Below, piece by piece: positions 55,174 to 62,533 of a stretch of DNA of 64,000 nt. Position numbers and translations under genes: made by a program. Every line of letters starts with the position of its first letter. The stretch's first letter is position 1. The DNA comes from JAXDMK01 sp963790325. GTDB taxonomy: Bacteria > Actinomycetota > Acidimicrobiia > Acidimicrobiales > AC-14. The stretch is from the NCBI GenBank assembly GCA_963790325.1, contig CAWBNY010000003.1:1240001-1304000 (forward strand), in the 5' to 3' direction. Below the pieces are notes generated by a model. It worked only from the letters and a program-made list of their open reading frames with translations, searched no databases and had not been told where the DNA came from.

Positions 55174-56556
55174 ATGTCGATGAACCCCAAGTCAACCGTG
55201 TCGATGGTCGGATGGCCGGCGGTGCCAGCGGCGGACGCGGCGCTGTTCCTGGCCGTCCTGCGGGAGCTGGAGCGGAACGAGCGGCTCCCGCCCCACGAGA
55301 TCGAAGCGCTCCAGTTCCGGTCGCTGGCGGTCGTCCTCGGCCACGCCTGCCAGACCGTCCCCTACTACCGCGACCGGCCCGCCTACCGGCGTCTGCTCGA
55401 GGGCGGGGTCGTCGACGCCGACGGGTGGCGACGGCTGCCCGTCCTATCCCGGGAGGATCTCCAGAACGCGGGCCCGGCGGCGGCGAGCACGGCCGTGCCC
55501 CAGGACCACCTTCCCGTCATGGAGCTGCTGACATCGGGCTCGACTGGTCGGCCGGTGCGCTGCCTGACCACGCGCGTGACGAACCTCTTCTGGCACACCA
55601 TCACCCTCCGGGACCACGTCTGGCACGACCGCGACAGCACCCGGAAGCTCGTGGCGATCCGGGCCGAGGGCAACGAGACGATCCCACCCGGGGGGAAGAC
55701 CCTGTCTGGCTGGGGCTCGGCGATCGAGGCCGTCTTTCCCAACGGGGCCTGCGCCATGCTCGGCAGCAGCAACGACATCGCCCATCAGGCCCGATGGCTG
55801 GTCGACCAGGACCCGGCCTACCTCTTGAGCCTGCCGTCCAACCTGGTCGCCCTGGCCCGCCACTTCCTCGCCACCGGCACCCGCCTGCCGGGCCTGCGAG
55901 GCATCACCACGTACGGGGAGACCGTCGGCACCGACGTGCGGGCCGCATGCCGGGCCGCATGGGGTGTCGAGGTCTCCGATATCTACAGCTCCCAGGAGGT
56001 CGGCTACATCGCCGTCCAATGCCCCCTGACGGAGGTCCTCCATGTCCAGTCGGAGTCCGTCTACGTCGAGATCCTCGACGACGACGACCGACCATGTGCG
56101 CCAGGAGAGGCGGGGCGGGTCGTCGTGAGCACCCTTCACAACTACGCCATGCCGCTCCTCCGGTACGAGGTGGGGGACGTCGCCCAGTACGGCCCCGCCG
56201 GCTGCGCGTGCGGGCGTACGCTGCCATCGCTCGAGCGGGTCGTCGGGCGCCGGCGGAACATGCTGCAGCTGCCCACCGGTGAGCGCATGTGGCCCCGGCT
56301 GCCGGCCCGCCAGTGGTCGCCGGCGGCGCCGTCGATCCGCCAGCTCCAGGTCGTCCAGGACCGTCTCGACCACCTCGAGGCCCGCATCGTCGCCACCCGA
56401 CCGTTGACGGCCGAAGAGGAATCGGCGTTCGTGGCGGTGCTGTGCTCGCTGCTCGGGTATCCGTTCGAGGTGTCCCTCACCTACCTCGATCGGGTCGATC
56501 GTTCCAGGGAGCGGAAGTTCGAGGACTTCGTATCCCGCCTGGCTACCCCGGGTTGA
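55174..56556 (+). CDS. PaaK/LuxE-like adenylate-forming enzyme, paralogue
   Basis: The 460-residue protein parallels the enzyme at 22337-23707 along its length: TSGSTGRPVRC loop, SSQEVGYIAVQCP, MPLLRYEVGD and GCACGRTLPSLERV. It probably activates a carboxylate. No acetyltransferase follows here; instead a SnoaL-like gene converges and overlaps its 3' end by 14 bases. ATG 55174 or, with better spacing to GGAG, ATG 55180. Confidence 0.8.
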   Translation: MSMNPKSTVSMVGWPAVPAADAALFLAVLRELERNERLPPHEIEALQFRSLAVVLGHACQTVPYYRDRPAYRRLLEGGVVDADGWRRLPVLSREDLQNAGPAAASTAVPQDHLPVMELLTSGSTGRPVRCLTTRVTNLFWHTITLRDHVWHDRDSTRKLVAIRAEGNETIPPGGKTLSGWGSAIEAVFPNGACAMLGSSNDIAHQARWLVDQDPAYLLSLPSNLVALARHFLATGTRLPGLRGITTYGETVGTDVRAACRAAWGVEVSDIYSSQEVGYIAVQCPLTEVLHVQSESVYVEILDDDDRPCAPGEAGRVVVSTLHNYAMPLLRYEVGDVAQYGPAGCACGRTLPSLERVVGRRRNMLQLPTGERMWPRLPARQWSPAAPSIRQLQVVQDRLDHLEARIVATRPLTAEEESAFVAVLCSLLGYPFEVSLTYLDRVDRSRERKFEDFVSRLATPG

Positions 56557-56983
56557 GCGAGAAGTGGGTGTGGACGGCGCGCCAGGAGGCGTCGGGTGCG
56601 GTGCGGGCGAGCACGATCGACGCCCGCCCCGGGCGTGGTCGCTCGTCTCCGCCATCGGCCCAGGTGGACGACCACGTGACCGCGACCGCGGCCTGAAGCC
56701 GGTCGGCCGCGACGAGGATCGTGAGGTCGTCGTCCTCGAAGGTGAACGAGCCGAGCGCAGGCCACACCCGCCGCCACTGCGACGTCTCCAGCTCATCCAG
56801 CGACCGGGCGACGGTGGCGACCGACCCGAAGCCGAGCACATCGGGCGCAAAGAGCCGGCGGGCGCGGTCGAAGTCCCTCTGACAGATGAGCACCTGCCAG
56901 GTCGCAAGCCAGTGCCGGACGGAGGACTCGTCGTCGGCTGTGGGATGACTCGGCACGGGAGGGGTGGTGCCGAGCGTAGCCAC
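56543..56983 (-). CDS. SnoaL/NTF2-like protein
   Basis: The 146-residue protein has the helix-rich start SVRHWLATWQVLICQRDFDRARRLF and then a curved sheet ending SIVLARTAPDASWRAVHTHFS, the shape of NTF2-like proteins. Closest in appearance are DUF4440/SnoaL-like small enzymes or binding proteins. GTG start at 56983. Function open. Confidence 0.7.
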   Translation of the reverse strand: MATLGTTPPVPSHPTADDESSVRHWLATWQVLICQRDFDRARRLFAPDVLGFGSVATVARSLDELETSQWRRVWPALGSFTFEDDDLTILVAADRLQAAVAVTWSSTWADGGDERPRPGRASIVLARTAPDASWRAVHTHFSLNPG

Positions 56984-57047
56984 CCGCCATCCCCCCCCGA
57001 ACCCGAGCCGGCCGTGCGTACGCCTGTGCCATGCTGGGTGGGCCCAC

Positions 57048-57122
57048 GGTGGCCGTAGCTCAGTTGGTTAGAGCGCCAGGTTGTGGTCCTGGAAGTCGGG
57101 GGTTCGAGTCCCCTCGGTCACC
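57048..57122 (+). tRNA. tRNA-His (anticodon GTG)
   Basis: Acceptor GTGGCCG/CGGTCAC with the extra G at minus 1 (57048) opposite discriminator C (57122), anticodon loop TTGTGGT, T-arm GGGGG-TTCGAGT-CCCCT. The additional G is a tRNA-His identity mark. Confidence 0.95.
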
Positions 57123-57133
57123 CGCAACAACAT

Positions 57134-57206
57134 GCGCCTCTAGCTCAATTGGCAGAGCAGCGGACTCTTAATCCGCGGGTTCAGGGTTCGAGTCCCTGGG
57201 GGCGCA
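57134..57206 (+). tRNA. tRNA-Lys (anticodon CTT), integration target
   Basis: Acceptor GCGCCTC/GGGGCGC, anticodon arm GCGGA-CTCTTAA-TCCGC and T-arm CAGGG-TTCGAGT-CCCTG. It follows tRNA-His by 11 bases. Its 3' part is duplicated at 61075-61123, marking it as the attachment site of an integrated element, with the intact tRNA on the left. Confidence 0.95.
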
Positions 57207-57207
57207 C
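57159..57207 (+). repeat. Left attachment repeat (attL)
   Basis: Runs from the anticodon stem of tRNA-Lys to one base past its 3' end. Identical to 61075-61123 except at base 57169 (T here, C there). Confidence 0.85.
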
Positions 57208-57266
57208 CGACGAAACCGCAGGTCAGGACGCTGCCACGTCCGACTGAGGCCCGATTTTCGTCCCGT

Positions 57267-57290
57267 CGCCCGCTTATCCGCCCGCTTATC
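57267..57290 (+). repeat. Tandem 12-bp repeat near attL, possible integrase arm sites
   Basis: Two head-to-tail copies of cgcccgcttatc. A third copy stands at 60967-60978 near the other end. Confidence 0.65.
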
Positions 57291-57321
57291 CAGAACGATA
57301 AACTCTAGCTAAACTGGTGAC

Positions 57322-58091
57322 CTGACGCCGAGCGAGGAGCGGTTCCGGGCCAAGGTCCGCCAGCAGGGAGACCACGAGGTGTGGTCCGGCGCCCGGGACG
57401 CCCGAGGCACGGGACTGGTCCGCATCGACGGCTCGCTCCGCACCGTGCAGCGTGCCGCGTGGGAGTTCGCTCACGGTCCCCTTCCTCCCGGGGCCCGAGT
57501 GCTGGCCTGCCCGGACGAACGCGCCTGTGTGCGACTCGACCACCTCCGACTCGACCGGCCGCAGACGGTGGCGCGAGCGGCATCCCCTCGCCGCGAACGC
57601 GGCCGCGGGTCGAAGCGCGAAGTCCGGCCGGGGGTGTGGGAGCTGGCTGTCAGCCTCGGCCCCGGGCCCGACGGTCGCACCCGTCGTCGCTACCGCACGA
57701 TCCTCGGCGGCGAGCCTGACGCCGAGGGGGCCCTCGCCGACCTCGCCAGACCGCCCACGGGCCCAGTCACCTCGGCGACCTGCGGGTGGGGGAGCTCATC
57801 GACCGCTACCTCACCTGGCTCGATGACGGAAGCGGCGCAGCTCCTATCGAGAGTCACCGCAGGATCGCCGATGCGGTCATCCAACCCGCCTTCGGTCGCC
57901 AGTTCGCCGCCCTCCTCGACACCGCCGACATCGATGTTCTGCTGCGGACCTGCCACAAGGGCGGCGCCTCCCCCCAGGAACTGAAGGAGATCCTCGCGCT
58001 GCTGGCCGAGACCTACCGCTGGGCGCGAGGCCGGCGATGGACGACCCGGAATCCGACCGCGGATACTCGAGTTCGCGACATCGTGCGCTGA
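57322..58091 (+). pseudogene. Degenerate tyrosine integrase with HNH-like N-terminal domain
   Basis: Reading from 57322, SEERFRAKV, WSGARDARGTG, RAAWEFAHGPLPPGARVL and ACVRLDHLRL resemble an HNH/AP2-type domain. It is followed by GVWELAVSLGPGPDGRTRRRY, the arm-binding fold of actinobacterial integrases. Near 57745-57770 the frame shifts, and the next frame gives VGELIDRYLTWLDDG and a core-binding domain (IQPAFGRQFAALLDTADIDVLL), ending at a stop at 58091. The whole catalytic domain with its R-H-R-Y residues is missing, and the 5' end has no normal start codon (CTG only). It is therefore a broken integrase; the element cannot move by itself. Confidence 0.75.
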
Positions 58092-58157
58092 TCGCCGAGG
58101 GTATCCAAGCTGGGCCGGGACCCGCGACCTCCGGGCTTTGCGCTCCGACGCAGCGGC

Positions 58158-58580
58158 TCAGGCAGCCCCGGCGCCAGGATCGACTGGCTGGGCTCGCATG
58201 AGCTGAGGCACGCCATCGAAGATCGAGTCCTCGGTGGCGAGCGGGCGATTGGCGGCGAGTGCGACAGCGGCGACCCACCGGTCGGCCTCGTGCTCCTTGG
58301 ACGCCAGTCCGTGACCAGCGCGAGCAGCCCAGGTCCGCACGCCGACGTAGGCGTCGATGACCACACCGATCGGCGGGATGACCACCGTCCTGCCTACCAG
58401 GCGTTCGAGCTTGGTCCGCCGGGTGGCGCCCCACCCGGCGATCTCGGCCCCGAACCGCATCTCGGCAACCACCGGAAAGGGCAGAATCCATCCGACCGGA
58501 GCGAGAACCGGCTGCCACCGCTCCTTTCTTGCAGTTGGTCGTTGGTCGAGCCACGCGCTGGCGACCATCGTGTCAACCAC
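58158..58580 (-). CDS. PIN-domain toxin (VapC family)
   Basis: The protein of about 140 residues has PIN-domain acidic residues Asp3 (VDTM), Glu40 (VVAEMRFG), Asp100 (HEADRWVAA) and Asp118 (LATED), all four of the usual metal-binding set. VapC toxins are RNases that cut tRNA or rRNA. GTG at 58580 is the start taken. An in-frame CTG at 58604 overlapping the antitoxin stop would add a fuller first strand. It follows the antitoxin gene by 20 bases. Confidence 0.85.
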   Translation of the reverse strand: MVDTMVASAWLDQRPTARKERWQPVLAPVGWILPFPVVAEMRFGAEIAGWGATRRTKLERLVGRTVVIPPIGVVIDAYVGVRTWAARAGHGLASKEHEADRWVAAVALAANRPLATEDSIFDGVPQLMRAQPVDPGAGAA

Positions 58581-58600
58581 GACGCTGGCATCAGGAGGGG

Positions 58601-58759
58601 TCAGGCGTCTTCGAGGATCCGGAAGAACTCGTCCGCTTCCTCTGGGGTCAGGTCGTCGATGGCCAACCGATCGAGATCGCCCATGGGCTGCAAGCCTTCG
58701 AGCAGCTCAGCGATGGTCGGCTCCGCCCGCTCAGGATGATGAGTTGCGTTGTCCGACAC
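58601..58759 (-). CDS. Small antitoxin of the VapC pair
   Basis: The 52-residue acidic protein starts GTG after AAGGGAGCCG and ends DDLTPEEADEFFRILEDA. It is too short for a full DNA-binding VapB with AbrB fold plus tail, and looks like only a toxin-neutralising helix segment. Position and size support an antitoxin. Autoregulation by this peptide is doubtful because no DNA-binding domain is visible. Confidence 0.65.
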   Translation of the reverse strand: MSDNATHHPERAEPTIAELLEGLQPMGDLDRLAIDDLTPEEADEFFRILEDA

Positions 58760-58895
58760 ACCGGCTCCCTTCCGCCCAGCTTTGGCAAGGGTAGCGGGTG
58801 GGTCGCCGCCGCCGGGCGAACCGCCCGACAGCACGTGGCCGGGCTTCGCAGCCGGATGCTCGACCACGGCGGAGCCCCGTGGAAGGATCGAAGGC

Positions 58896-60928
58896 GTGAA
58901 GGACGGCCGGATCAGCCGACACGACTATTTCCGACCGACCGTGGCGCTGCTCCGATCGAGGGCGACTCCCGAGCGACGGGCCGAAACCTGAACCTCGTCT
59001 TCGGCCCGGACGACGAGGAGGATTTCCTCGCCTCCCAGGCCACCCTCCTCGACCGCTTCGCGCAGTGGTTGGCCGAGGAACGCCCGGTCGAAGGCGATCC
59101 CGAGGAGATCGCCGGCGACATCGGCATCGCCCTGAGCTGGAAGTGGGGCTATGGCGACGGCGACCTCGGCCGATGGCGGACCGGCGACGTCGGTGAGTTC
59201 CTCCTGGAGTGGTGCCCCCGCAAGCTGAGCGTGTCGCAGGCCGACTGCCGCTCCATCCCCGCCTCGTTGGAGGCGTTCGTCGCCTTCTTGGACGACCAGG
59301 CGCTGCTGGCACCCGGGTCGTCGACGGTCGACGACCTGGCCGCGGCGACGGCCTCGATGACCGAGCGGTTCGTGGCCGCCATGGGCGACCCGTCGAACTT
59401 CGGGATGGCCAAGTCCCTGTTCAACGCGGCCACTGCCGACGGGGTCGACATGTCCGATCCGCAGGGCATGCAGGAATGGATCGCCGAGTTCAACGCCCGC
59501 CCGGAGGACGATCGCCGCCGGGTCATCCCCGACCGAGTCGTGGCCAAGCCGACGCGGCCGGCCCTGCCACCGGTGGCGCCCCCCGACCCCGCCGAGGTGG
59601 CCGCGTCCCAGGCCGCGGCGCCCATCCTGGCGATGTTCGCGGCACTGGCTGAGTACGTCGGCACGGGCCGCAACCTCACCCAGACGGGCAGGCTCACCCT
59701 GGCCGATGCCCGAGCGTTGGTCGACCGGTTGGGCACCGGCGACATCATGGACGAGCAGATCGGCGACCGTGTCTTCAAGACCAAGAGCTCGGCCGAGCTC
59801 CCGAGACTCCGGCTGGTGTTCGCCTGGGCGAGGAAGGCCGGCGTCGTGCGCGTCACCCATGGCCGCGTCGTCGCCACCAAGAAGGGCCTCGACCTAGCCC
59901 GGGACGGGGCCCGGTTCTTCGACCGGGCGGTCGACGCCCTCATGGCCATCGGCCCGCTGGCGTCCCAACGCGATCCCGACGGCTGGTTCGCCTGGCCGGA
60001 GGTGAACGAGCTGCTCGACCGCTTCACCGTCCATCTCCTCACCGGTCCCTACGTCGCCCAGCGCCCAGTGCCGCTGGAGGACATGGCCGGCATCGCCGCC
60101 CAGGCGGTGCTCGACGCGTTCGACTTCCGGGCGCTCGATGACGAGGGGGTGGCCCGCCGCGTCGCGACCGACGTCGTCGACATCGTCGACGCGCTCGAGC
60201 TGGCCGGTGTCGTCCGCCGGACCGATGTCGTCGATCGCACCGACACGGATCTCCCCGCTGGCCGGCGACGTCACGGCGGCTCGGTCGAGCTCACCCCGGC
60301 CGGCGCGGCGACCACCCGCCGGCTCCTGACCGAGGCGGGCTACGCCGTGCCCTCCGCCGGACGCTTCTCGAACGCGACCGCCACCGAGTTGCTCCTCGGG
60401 ACCGACCTCGAGGAGTTCGGGGCGCTCTGGGGTGAGGCCGAGGCGTGGCGCCGACGCCGTGACCCGGCGCAGGCCGTGGCCGAGCTGGCGACCGCGGTTC
60501 GGGAGTTGCAGGACCCCGCGCTGCGCAACCTGGCCCTGGCCTTGATGGGCGACATCGGCCCCGATGTCGCCGGTGCCGAGGTTCGAGCCCTCGCCAGAGA
60601 CCCGAGCACTCGTGGTTTCGCCCTGTGCTGGCTGGTCGATCACGGCCTCGAGGAACCGGCGGTGCTGTTCGACCCGGATGAACCCTCCTGGTTCGTCGAC
60701 GTCCTGGTGCAGCGGATGGTGACCGGGGGGCCGGACAGCCTGTGCGACACCCTCGCCATCGCCGGCGACCGCGACGCCCAGGTGAACGTAATCGGCCGTC
60801 TGTGGCGGTCACCGTCGAACGCGACCGACATCGTGCTGGCCGCCATCGGCGAGATCCACCCGGAACGAGTCGTCGCCAAGGCCGCGCGCAAGGCTCGCTT
60901 CCAACGCAGGAGCTGGCTCGGCGCCTGA
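58896..60928 (+). CDS. Large uncharacterised protein, apparent frameshift near 58985
   Basis: From about 58985 to the stop a single frame encodes some 650 residues, including WKWGYGDGDLGRWRTGDVGE, a Pro-rich hinge (VVAKPTRPALPPVAPPDPAE), a winged-helix-like stretch (LRLVFAWARKAGVVRV) and helical repeats near the C-terminus. In the first 90 bases the coding signal (G/C-rich third positions) is in another frame, beginning GTG at 58896 after GGAAGG and reading VKDGRISRHDYFRP until a TGA at 58989. A one-base loss near the GAAACC at 58983-58988 would join them. If there is no frameshift, the first start in the long frame is ATG 58856. No known function; it is the main cargo of the tRNA-Lys element. 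Confidence 0.65.
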
Positions 60929-60966
60929 CGCCGCACCGATCGTTGAGTGTTTGACGACCGCGTATC

Positions 60967-60978
60967 CGCCCGCTTATC
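60967..60978 (+). repeat. Third copy of the 12-bp cgcccgcttatc repeat
   Basis: Matches the two copies at 57267-57290. Immediately after it are two GTACT[C/G]GGG iterations (about 60985-61006). Both could be integrase or excisionase binding sites. Confidence 0.6.
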
Positions 60979-61074
60979 TCGGGAGTACTCGGGCGTACTG
61001 GGGGTACGCGATGGACTCGGGCGCCGACGGAAGCGCAGGTCAGCGCATTGGAGCGCACTCCATAGACAATCGGT

Positions 61075-61123
61075 AGCGGACTCTCAATCCGCGGGTTCAG
61101 GGTTCGAGTCCCTGGGGGCGCAC
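61075..61123 (+). repeat. Right attachment repeat (attR), tRNA-Lys fragment
   Basis: 49 bases matching the 3' part of tRNA-Lys with one change in the anticodon loop. The 5' half upstream (from about 61053) still resembles the tRNA but has lost D-arm and acceptor pairing, so it is not a working tRNA. Confidence 0.8.
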
Positions 61124-61129
61124 TCCACA

Positions 61130-61264
61130 AGGGGCCAGGTCACGGGAGCCTGGCCGCTCGACGGGCTGACCAGTGAGATCGGCGATCAGCTCGTAGTCCT
61201 GGTCGAGGTGGAGGACTGTCAGCTGTGCCAACTCGGCGGCCGCCGCGTTCAGCAGACAGGGATC
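61130..61264 (-). pseudogene. C-terminal remnant of a VapC/PIN toxin
   Basis: On the minus strand the reading LLNAAAAELAQLTVLHLD, QDYELIADLTGQPVERP is the usual C-terminal end of actinobacterial VapC proteins (LIAAAAELAGLTVLHYD type). Nothing of the N-terminal part of the domain precedes it. It abuts the right attachment repeat, so it was probably cut by the integration or by a later deletion. Confidence 0.6.
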
Positions 61265-61328
61265 GAGGGCGCCCGGTGCTGGCCCCGGTCGGCCAGTGCA
61301 GGTCCCCGCCGCGCCAGTTCGGGCCGCG

Positions 61329-62081
61329 TCAGCTATAAAGCTGGCGAAGCACGAAGTAGACCGCGAAGGCGACGAGCAGCACACCGAAGGCCCGGCGCAG
61401 CGACCGCGCCGGGAGGTGGTCGACCAGGAGGGATCCCCCCACCGCGCCCGGGACAGCCCCCAGCGCGAAGGCGGCGGCGACGGTCCAGTCGATGTGGCCG
61501 AGGGTGAGGTGCGTGACAAGGGTCGGCGCCGACAGCACGGCGATGACGACGAGGCTGGTGCCGGAGGACTCCGGCACCGTGAGGCCGAGTACGAGCACGA
61601 AAAGGGGGACGAGCAGGAAACCGCCTCCGTTGGCCAGCAGCCCGGTGAAGAAACCGATGGCGGCCACCGCGGGGACAACCACTGCTGGGCGGCGCCGAGC
61701 CCGGCCCGCGAGGCGGTTCGCGGCGGAGACAGGAGCGAGGATCCGGATCCCGACCAAGGCCAGCACAAAGCCGGACGCGATGAGCAGGACCCGGCCACCG
61801 ACGGCGTCGGAGAGAAGCGCGCCGACGATCGTGGCCGGGGCACCTCCGATCACCGACCACCGGGCGATGTCCCGGTCGACCTGACCACGGCGGACGTAGG
61901 AGACCGCGCCGGCGACGGCGGCGGGGATGGTGGCGGGGAGCGGCGCTGCGATGGCGACCAGGCCGGGAACGCCGAGCATCCCGAGCACGGGGGTGGCGAA
62001 GCTGGATCCACCGACGCCGAACAGCCCGAAGAGGACGCCGATCACCAGGCCCGCCACTGCGATCTCGGGCCAGGCGGGCAT
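61329..62081 (-). CDS. tauE: TauE/SafE (TSUP) family anion exporter
   Basis: The 250-residue protein has about eight transmembrane helices and the TSUP motif GLFGVGGSSFATPVL early, with its repeat GFFTGLLANGGGFLLVPL in the second half. The family moves sulfite, sulfoacetate or related anions. It lies 69 bases beyond the CstR-like gene and the CstB-like fusion, matching the make-up of the staphylococcal cst operon. So sulfite or thiosulfate export is a reasonable inference. Confidence 0.85.
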   Translation of the reverse strand: MPAWPEIAVAGLVIGVLFGLFGVGGSSFATPVLGMLGVPGLVAIAAPLPATIPAAVAGAVSYVRRGQVDRDIARWSVIGGAPATIVGALLSDAVGGRVLLIASGFVLALVGIRILAPVSAANRLAGRARRRPAVVVPAVAAIGFFTGLLANGGGFLLVPLFVLVLGLTVPESSGTSLVVIAVLSAPTLVTHLTLGHIDWTVAAAFALGAVPGAVGGSLLVDHLPARSLRRAFGVLLVAFAVYFVLRQLYS

Positions 62082-62150
62082 TCCGTCAGCGCCGCCGGGC
62101 CGCGGGCCGGCGGGGGCGCGCCGATGGGCTTAACGCCGACCCGACCATGG

Positions 62151-62423
62151 TCAGGTGAGGCTCATGAACAGGCGCTCGACCCGCTCGGGGTCGTAGCCCT
62201 GGTCGAGGGCGTAGGCCTCGTCCTCGAGGCAGCGTTGGACCTGGGAGACGAGCAACGACACGCCCACCCGGTCGAGGGCCTTGCCCGCCGCCGCGATCTG
62301 CTGGATCACGTCGTCGCAGCGCCGGCCGTTCTCGATCATCGCCATGATCCCGCTGATCTGGCCCTGGATGCGCGCCAACCGGCGGCGGGCGGCGACGGCA
62401 ACGGGCTCGGCCGGGGCGGTCAT
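62151..62423 (-). CDS. cstR: CsoR-family regulator, persulfide-sensor (CstR) type
   Basis: The 90-residue all-helical protein shows RRLARIQGQISGIMAMIE and then Cys36 and Cys65. In copper-sensing CsoR the metal site is Cys36-His61-Cys65; here position 61 is Gln. Two Cys without the His is what CstR persulfide sensors have. With the neighbouring sulfur genes, this suggests a repressor released by persulfides. ATG at 62423. Confidence 0.82.
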   Translation of the reverse strand: MTAPAEPVAVAARRRLARIQGQISGIMAMIENGRRCDDVIQQIAAAGKALDRVGVSLLVSQVQRCLEDEAYALDQGYDPERVERLFMSLT

Positions 62424-62446
62424 GACGTCCGATCCCCCCGACCTCT

Positions 62447-62454
62447 CCCCGGGG
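62447..62454. promoter_or_regulatory. G-tract palindrome before cstR, possible CsoR/CstR operator core
   Basis: CCCCGGGG within acctctCCCCGGGGtggcgg. CsoR-family operators are GC-tract palindromes, so the position before cstR is suggestive but in G+C-rich DNA it is weak. Confidence 0.3.
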
Positions 62455-62508
62455 TGGCGGCTGCCGCCCGGTCCGAGGCCCGGCCGTCGTCCCGGGAACG
62501 CCCGATTC

Positions 62509-62531
62509 GATGCATGACGTCGTCATGCATC
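62509..62531. promoter_or_regulatory. Perfect 23-bp palindrome between cstB and cstR
   Basis: GATGCATGACG, central T, CGTCATGCATC. The eleven-base arms are perfect and the site is AT-richer than its surroundings. It ends three bases beyond the cstB stop codon and stands 86 bases before cstR. It has no T-run, so it fits an operator better than a terminator. Confidence 0.6.
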
Positions 62532-62533
62532 GC

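Larger units (their letters stand above)
57159..61123 (+). mobile_element. Small tRNA-Lys-integrated genetic element
   Basis: A 49-base direct repeat with one mismatch bounds about 4 kb: the left copy is the anticodon-to-3' part of tRNA-Lys(CTT), the right copy a tRNA-like fragment with a decayed 5' half. Inside are an integrase remnant, a VapBC-type pair and a large unknown gene. Repeats of cgcccgcttatc lie just inside both ends, as expected for integrase arm sites. With the integrase broken, the element is probably immobile. Confidence 0.8.

Noticed and set aside
61053..61124. Possible extra tRNA before the TauE region
   Set aside because: Anticodon and T-arms are intact, but the 5' half cannot form acceptor and D-arms; it is the right attachment copy of tRNA-Lys.
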